DNA from: Thermoplasmata archaeon
GTDB lineage: Archaea > Thermoplasmatota > Thermoplasmata > Thermoplasmatales > Thermoplasmataceae
Direction of reading: 5' to 3'
Length of the DNA: 9,871 nucleotides
Assembly: GCA_021847855.1 (NCBI GenBank)
Contig: JAJZOT010000035.1
Coordinates: 1-9,871 of the forward strand
Part shown: piece after piece, positions 6,651 through 9,871 of the stretch
Position numbering within the stretch: the stretch's first letter is position 1
Layout of the letters: the number at the start of each line of letters is the position of its first letter
Translations under genes and position numbers: made by a program
The notes under the pieces: generated by a model
The model's database searches: none
The model's input: only the letters and a program-made list of their open reading frames with translations
What the model was told of the DNA's origin: nothing

Positions 6651-7124
6651 ATGTTGGATGTGAGTGTTGTCGAGTACAATATGTTCCAATATGTGCAAGG
6701 ATTTTCTTCGAACAGAGAAAACAGGGTGTTAAGGAAACACCACAGAGAGAGTTATAAGAAAGCGACCAAAGCTATTTTTTTGGCAGCATTGGTCTGCACT
6801 GTGGCTGGAGTTAGTTACGTGGCAATTGCAGGAGTGCCTGTTCTTCAGGACCTGGGTCATATGCTACCAGGTTCTTTAAGTGCAATGGGTTCTTCGAACG
6901 GGGTCTTCCTTTGGTATTATTTTTCCCATGGATTCACATTCCCCAATTTTGGAGCCTGGTTTGATTGGTTGACTGTAAGCCTTGGACTTTCCTACCCTAT
7001 AGCAAAGATCATTGCCAGTGCTCTGGTAGCTGCTGGTTGGATAGATGAAGCAACCGCTGCTGGCATCCTTACCGCCACTGGATACGTTGGTATTGTCGCA
7101 GCTGCAGCAATAGCCGCGTTCTAG
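6651..7124 (+). CDS. Putative circular-bacteriocin-like (AS-48-type) precursor
   Basis: A 157-residue protein in four parts: a short N-terminus, a very basic stretch (22-40, RENRVLRKHHRESYKKATK), a membrane segment (41-65), an aromatic segment rich in F/W/Y (85-107), and a Gly/Ala-rich hydrophobic C-terminus (110-157) without cysteine. The C-terminus aligns by eye with enterocin AS-48: SLGLSYPIAK with the EFGIP..VAG start, AAGW (127-130) with AGGW, and ILTATGYVG (139-147) with ILTAVGSGG. It ends AIAAF; circular bacteriocins end in similar hydrophobic-aromatic tails. A core of 60-70 residues would begin in the aromatic segment, leaving an unusually long membrane-spanning leader. The start at 6651 is chosen because of the TATA spacing; 6645 adds two residues. 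It is first in an operon with an M48 protease and an RDD-SpoIIM protein, which supports the call. Alternative: a small membrane protein unrelated to bacteriocins. Confidence 0.5.
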   Translation: MLDVSVVEYNMFQYVQGFSSNRENRVLRKHHRESYKKATKAIFLAALVCTVAGVSYVAIAGVPVLQDLGHMLPGSLSAMGSSNGVFLWYYFSHGFTFPNFGAWFDWLTVSLGLSYPIAKIIASALVAAGWIDEATAAGILTATGYVGIVAAAAIAAF

Positions 7125-7139
7125 GTAGACAAAACTCTT

Positions 7140-8108
7140 ATGGACAATTTTAAAAAACACTTGGTAATTGGCTCTCTGTATCCAATACCACTCATTTTAT
7201 TTTTGCCAATCCTTTATATTTTTCATTTTAATAACATATTCTGGGGAATAATGCTGGCTTTCTCCGAACTCGTATCTGTGTTTTTTGTTTTTATGACTTA
7301 CATTATAGACAAAAATGAAAAGCAGCTTAATTCTGCGTTTTTACATTACTTAAAGTCAAATAGCTTTGGCCCTTTATTTGTCCTTTGCCTCTTCCTTAGT
7401 GAGTACATGCTCTACTATCTCTTCTTTCACATATCCTTTATGAATATTATTATCATGAACTTGTTTCTAATCTCACTATTGTCATTGTTATTACTTAACC
7501 CGCTATCCAATAGAAAATATGACAAAATACCTTCTACTGAAAATGACCCAAAGATTGTAACGGCTGATCTGCTTGATGTGTTCCACAATTTCGGAATCGC
7601 TCCCCATCTGAAAATCATACGCACTGATAACCTTAAGGTTGCGAATGCTTATCAATCTAAAAAACATTATATATATGTTACAAGCTATCTGGCATCTAAG
7701 CTGACACATGAAGAACTGAAGGGAGTTGTTGCGCATGAAATAGCTCACTCAGTGATGAGAGACAACCTGAAACTATTGTTCTTTAACTGGCTGGTACTAT
7801 CATTTGGTATCAATGGTTTGTTGTTGCCGTTTGTACTCAAGAGATACTATTTTATGGTGGTGGCATCCTTCATTCTCTTGTGGTTATTCTCCATGGTTTT
7901 GATCCCTATGGTTCAGAGAAGGTTCGAGATAAGGGCTGATTTGCTTGCGTGTAAGGTTGTAGGAAAAGAAGCTGTTATTTCAGCTTTGTGCAAAATAGAC
8001 TCCTTCAACTTGATCCCTAATAAGTTCAGTTCTCTTTGGAACATGAATCATCCCTCCACATACATTCGAAAGAAAAAGATTGTTGAATGGAATGATGGAT
8101 CTGAATAG
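7140..8108 (+). CDS. Membrane-embedded M48-family zinc metalloprotease
   Basis: A 322-residue membrane protease of the M48 (HtpX/Ste24-like) group. Seen: hydrophobic segments at about 8-28, 34-56, 76-98 and 99-120, then the catalytic region with HEELKGVVAHEIAHSVMRDN, in which H199 and H203 bind zinc and E200 is the catalytic base. Two more membrane segments follow (about 212-232 and 236-257), and RRFEIRADLLA supplies the third zinc ligand E263 and D267. The C-terminal NHPSTYIRKKKI is the usual M48 'HPS..eRi' tail. All catalytic residues are present, so it should be active. It starts 15 bases after the precursor's stop and overlaps the next gene, so all three are probably one transcript. Processing of the upstream precursor is the obvious hypothesis; a general membrane-quality role like HtpX is the alternative. 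The first 400 bases are markedly AT-rich. Confidence 0.9.
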   Translation: MDNFKKHLVIGSLYPIPLILFLPILYIFHFNNIFWGIMLAFSELVSVFFVFMTYIIDKNEKQLNSAFLHYLKSNSFGPLFVLCLFLSEYMLYYLFFHISFMNIIIMNLFLISLLSLLLLNPLSNRKYDKIPSTENDPKIVTADLLDVFHNFGIAPHLKIIRTDNLKVANAYQSKKHYIYVTSYLASKLTHEELKGVVAHEIAHSVMRDNLKLLFFNWLVLSFGINGLLLPFVLKRYYFMVVASFILLWLFSMVLIPMVQRRFEIRADLLACKVVGKEAVISALCKIDSFNLIPNKFSSLWNMNHPSTYIRKKKIVEWNDGSE

Positions 8109-9126
8109 GAAAAAATCACCAGAAGTAAAGATAGCCACTTTTCATCAAAGAATTCTTGCATATATTATTGATATTTCTGTTCTGATCTGCATATCGTCCT
8201 TTATTCTATTCCCGTTACATAAATCATTTGGTCTTTTCGATATACTGGAGACCTACTCATATGGTTTGAGTGGCATCAGTGCATCATACATAACAAATCT
8301 GCTGATTTCTGTGATTATTTTTATAGCAATCTCTTACGTATATTTCTTCTTTGAGATTTACGGAAATTTATCTGTGGGGAATAAGCTTTCACGCATAAGG
8401 ACAGTATTATTAAAGACTGATAAAAATAGTTACCTGATTCCCGTTCTGATAAGGTCTGCAGTGAAAGCGTTTCCCATCTCAAATCTTGCAGATTCACTAT
8501 GGTTACTTAGAAAGAAATCTAAACCGCAAAAGTTGACTGAACAACATTTTGGGGTTTACCTCATAAACACGGGTAAAAATCATCTATCAGATTACCTGAT
8601 AATGTCGTTGATTTTGTACTACCTCCCTCTCATGACAGTTTTCATAATAACAATACTATCGGGAGACCATATTTCTACTGTAACCTCCCAAAGTCTGAAT
8701 TCGTCTCAAAATATGGATTTCCATCAGTTAAGTGCCATAATAGCTAACAACAATTTCTCATTTGACCTTCAACTGGAGCTTGGAGGAATATTCTTGCTGA
8801 TACCAACTTTCTTCATAATTTATACCTCTTCATTGTTGGAGGGGTCTGTAATGGGACTGGCGTATCTATCTAGCAAGGTCACATTAGAACATAAAGTGCT
8901 TCCGCAGTTCTTCCCGGAGACTATGGCGTATGTCTTTGGAATAACTTTCGCGATCTGCCTGACTATTATACTTGCAAGCTTTATTGAAAGCTACATAAGA
9001 GGAGTCGAATATGCTGTTTTCGAAAGAATATGGAAACAGCAACTAATACGAATGGTCTTTTTGTTCTCTATTTCTTTAATTCTCATATTAATTGCAGCTT
9101 CAATTGAGTCAGCTATTCTGACCTGA
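8092..9126 (+). CDS. RDD domain-SpoIIM/DUF95-like membrane protein
   Basis: A 344-residue polytopic membrane protein. Residues about 14-160 form an RDD domain: ATFHQRILAYIIDISVLIC (R20, D27), a second membrane segment (68-90), GNLSVGNKLSRIRTVLL, and NLADSLWLL (D134). Residues about 165-344 resemble SpoIIM/DUF95: hydrophobic segments at 168-189, 230-256, 277-298 and 321-343, the loop LEGSVMGLA at the place of the family's 'NG..lG', LPQFFPETMAYVFG at the place of 'lPHGifElpa', and a final helix ending IAASIESAIL like the family's '..aa.iEa'. A long Ser/Asn-rich loop (190-225) is inserted. The reading frame extends back to a TTG at 8080, but ATG 8092 (or 8095) is preferred; it overlaps the protease gene by 17 bases, suggesting coupled translation. 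DUF95 proteins serve in circular-bacteriocin export, maturation or immunity in bacteria. The RDD call is firmer than the SpoIIM call. Confidence 0.7.
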   Translation: MMDLNRKKSPEVKIATFHQRILAYIIDISVLICISSFILFPLHKSFGLFDILETYSYGLSGISASYITNLLISVIIFIAISYVYFFFEIYGNLSVGNKLSRIRTVLLKTDKNSYLIPVLIRSAVKAFPISNLADSLWLLRKKSKPQKLTEQHFGVYLINTGKNHLSDYLIMSLILYYLPLMTVFIITILSGDHISTVTSQSLNSSQNMDFHQLSAIIANNNFSFDLQLELGGIFLLIPTFFIIYTSSLLEGSVMGLAYLSSKVTLEHKVLPQFFPETMAYVFGITFAICLTIILASFIESYIRGVEYAVFERIWKQQLIRMVFLFSISLILILIAASIESAILT

Positions 9127-9152
9127 ATATACAATTCCTCAATCACAACTGA

Positions 9153-9683
9153 CCACTCATTCATATCCTCCCTCAGGAGAGAGACTCTTACCTTGATGCT
9201 CTTGAGTCCGCCCATCGCAATGGCATGGAAAAATTAGCAGGGTTCCTTGTATATAGCGAACATCTAAAACCAAAGAATGAGCCTATCCCCAATATCAGTA
9301 ACTTGTCACTTGCTGGAGTTGGAACAACACCCGACAACGCATCTTACATGCTGAATTTTAGCAGTCCATTCAGCATTAATCCCCATTGGATAAAATTATC
9401 CGCATTTTCTGGAAGTTATGCGTCCTTATTGACTTATAGTGGCCATTTATCTAGCGGATTCGAATACACAGATATTTCAGGGTTTCATAATGCTGTATCC
9501 ATTACGAACTGGAATGGTAGCTCAAGCGGAATATTTTCAAATGTGACTATAAAGATTGATTCTTGGAGTGTACCAGGTCACTCATTCACCAAATATGGTT
9601 CTTCTCTTGAAATCACTTACAATAACAACACTATCTTATCAAAAGAAAATACCCAAAGCCGGACATTTCGGAAGAGGATCTGA
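9153..9683 (+). pseudogene. Chimeric gene remnant: possible Fic tail joined to secreted-protein fragment
   Basis: A single open frame of about 177 codons starting after TGA at 9150-9152, with no proper start before ATG 9225. Its first part, ERDSYLDALESAHRNGMEKL, resembles the C-terminal helix of Fic-family proteins (R..Yl.aLe.a..g). From about 9250 the character changes to a Ser/Asn/Gly-rich beta-type protein with at least seven N-x-S/T sequons (NIS, NLS, NAS, NFS, NGS, NVT, NNT), as in extracellular glycoproteins of acidophilic archaea. No signal peptide is present, and the frame ends abruptly in low-quality sequence (RTFRKRI). The likely reading is two unrelated gene fragments fused by recombination. 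A small intact hypothetical gene at 9225-9683 is the alternative. Neighbours are the RDD-SpoIIM gene 26 bases upstream and an IS left end downstream. Confidence 0.4.
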
Positions 9684-9712
9684 AAGAACTCAAGAAGATC
9701 GAGACTGTGTGA
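9626..9712 (+). pseudogene. C-terminal gene fragment in another frame
   Basis: In the frame two bases off the previous one, after TAA at 9623-9625, the sequence reads IKRKYPKPDISEEDLKELKK and stops at 9710-9712. The hydrophilic, charged helix looks like the genuine C-terminus of some protein and is better protein-like sequence than the overlapping frames. It has no start codon of its own. It may be a third fragment of the scrambled region, or the frameshifted end of the previous one. Confidence 0.3.
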
Positions 9713-9734
9713 ATATTATTAAACCCTTCATTTC

Positions 9735-9772
9735 ACGGCTTTCAGAGGCGATAGGTTTATTCATGAAGCCGT
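9735..9772 (+). repeat. 7-bp inverted repeat near IS left end
   Basis: ACGGCTT (9735-9741) and AAGCCGT (9766-9772) are perfect reverse complements separated by 24 bases, ending 13 bases before the transposase ATG. It may be a subterminal element of the insertion sequence or a hairpin in the transposase leader. The true outer end of the IS cannot be set without its other end. Confidence 0.4.
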
Positions 9773-9785
9773 ATTATACTATGTG

Positions 9786-9871
9786 ATGAGTGGATCATAC
9801 ATCTCAGGAACAGGCAGAAGACAGCTCTTATTACTTCCGGACATGATTGAAAACTACATTGAAGAGGATAA
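9786..9871 (+). CDS. IS1182-like transposase, N-terminal fragment cut by window edge
   Basis: The ATG at 9786 opens a frame running off the right edge (28 codons visible). It reads MSGSYISGTGRRQLLLLPDM, then IENYIEED. This fits the N-terminus of IS1182-type transposases (IS5-like superfamily, DUF772 region), which typically show 'R.Q..LLP.sl.dyi.ednpvR'. The DDE catalytic residues lie beyond the window, so whether the enzyme is intact cannot be judged. A TATA-like GGTTTATTC at about 9752-9761 would allow a leaderless transcript. The element adjoins several gene fragments and was probably involved in the local rearrangement. Confidence 0.6.
   Translation, partial: MSGSYISGTGRRQLLLLPDMIENYIEED

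Noticed and set aside
6876..7160. 94-codon minus-strand frame over the bacteriocin-like gene
   Set aside because: Antisense shadow of the plus-strand gene, which has the promoter and operon context.
8991..9215. 74-codon minus-strand frame across the end of the RDD-SpoIIM gene
   Set aside because: Mostly antisense to a well-supported coding region, with no promoter or family match.
9556..9786. 76-codon plus-strand frame overlapping the remnant and the IS start
   Set aside because: Composition is not protein-like, it overlaps better frames and ends at the transposase start; treated as a shadow.

Overview
The window looks like archaeal DNA, most likely from an acidophilic sulfur-metabolising member of the Thermoplasmatales or a relative. 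This is inference. The evidence is short TATA-like boxes (TTTTTATA, TTATATAT) at archaeal distances from start codons, AGGTGAT/AGGTGG ribosome sites inside operons, a probable leaderless gene, and a DsrE-TusA-SQR-DUF1641 sulfur cassette of the kind known from thermoacidophilic archaea. No rRNA or tRNA is present to fix the taxon.

Layout: (1) 1-992, minus strand: threonine synthase (thrC), cut at the left edge. (2) 1267-3560, plus strand: a four-gene sulfur operon (DsrE2-like protein, TusA-like sulfur carrier, sulfide:quinone oxidoreductase-type flavoprotein, DUF1641 protein). It is preceded by a 9-bp inverted repeat that could fold as a pseudoknot. (3) 3561-3987: non-coding, with T-tracts at both sides. 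(4) 3988-6102, minus strand: a 704-residue winged-helix protein whose C-terminus resembles the XPB/Ssl2-associated 'Helicase_C_3' domain, without a helicase motor. (5) 6269-6502, minus strand: a small orphan ORF. (6) 6651-9126, plus strand: a compact three-gene operon. It encodes a 157-residue precursor whose Gly/Ala-rich hydrophobic C-terminus resembles AS-48-type circular bacteriocins, a membrane M48 metalloprotease, and a membrane protein that appears to join an RDD domain to a SpoIIM/DUF95 domain. (7) 9127-9871: broken gene pieces (a possible Fic tail, an N-glycosylation-sequon-rich secreted fragment, an unrelated C-terminal tail), then the start of an IS1182-like transposase cut by the right edge.

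The most interesting part is region 6. A bacteriocin-like precursor, a dedicated intramembrane-type protease and a DUF95-family membrane protein form a plausible archaeal circular-bacteriocin-like system. DUF95/SpoIIM proteins are the hallmark partners of bacterial circular bacteriocins. No ABC ATPase is seen, and the operon's downstream side is scrambled by mobile-element activity, so further genes may have been lost or lie elsewhere. The sulfur operon is coherent in itself: SQR oxidises sulfide to sulfane sulfur, which TusA and DsrE could carry, and DUF1641 is a common SQR neighbour of unknown role.
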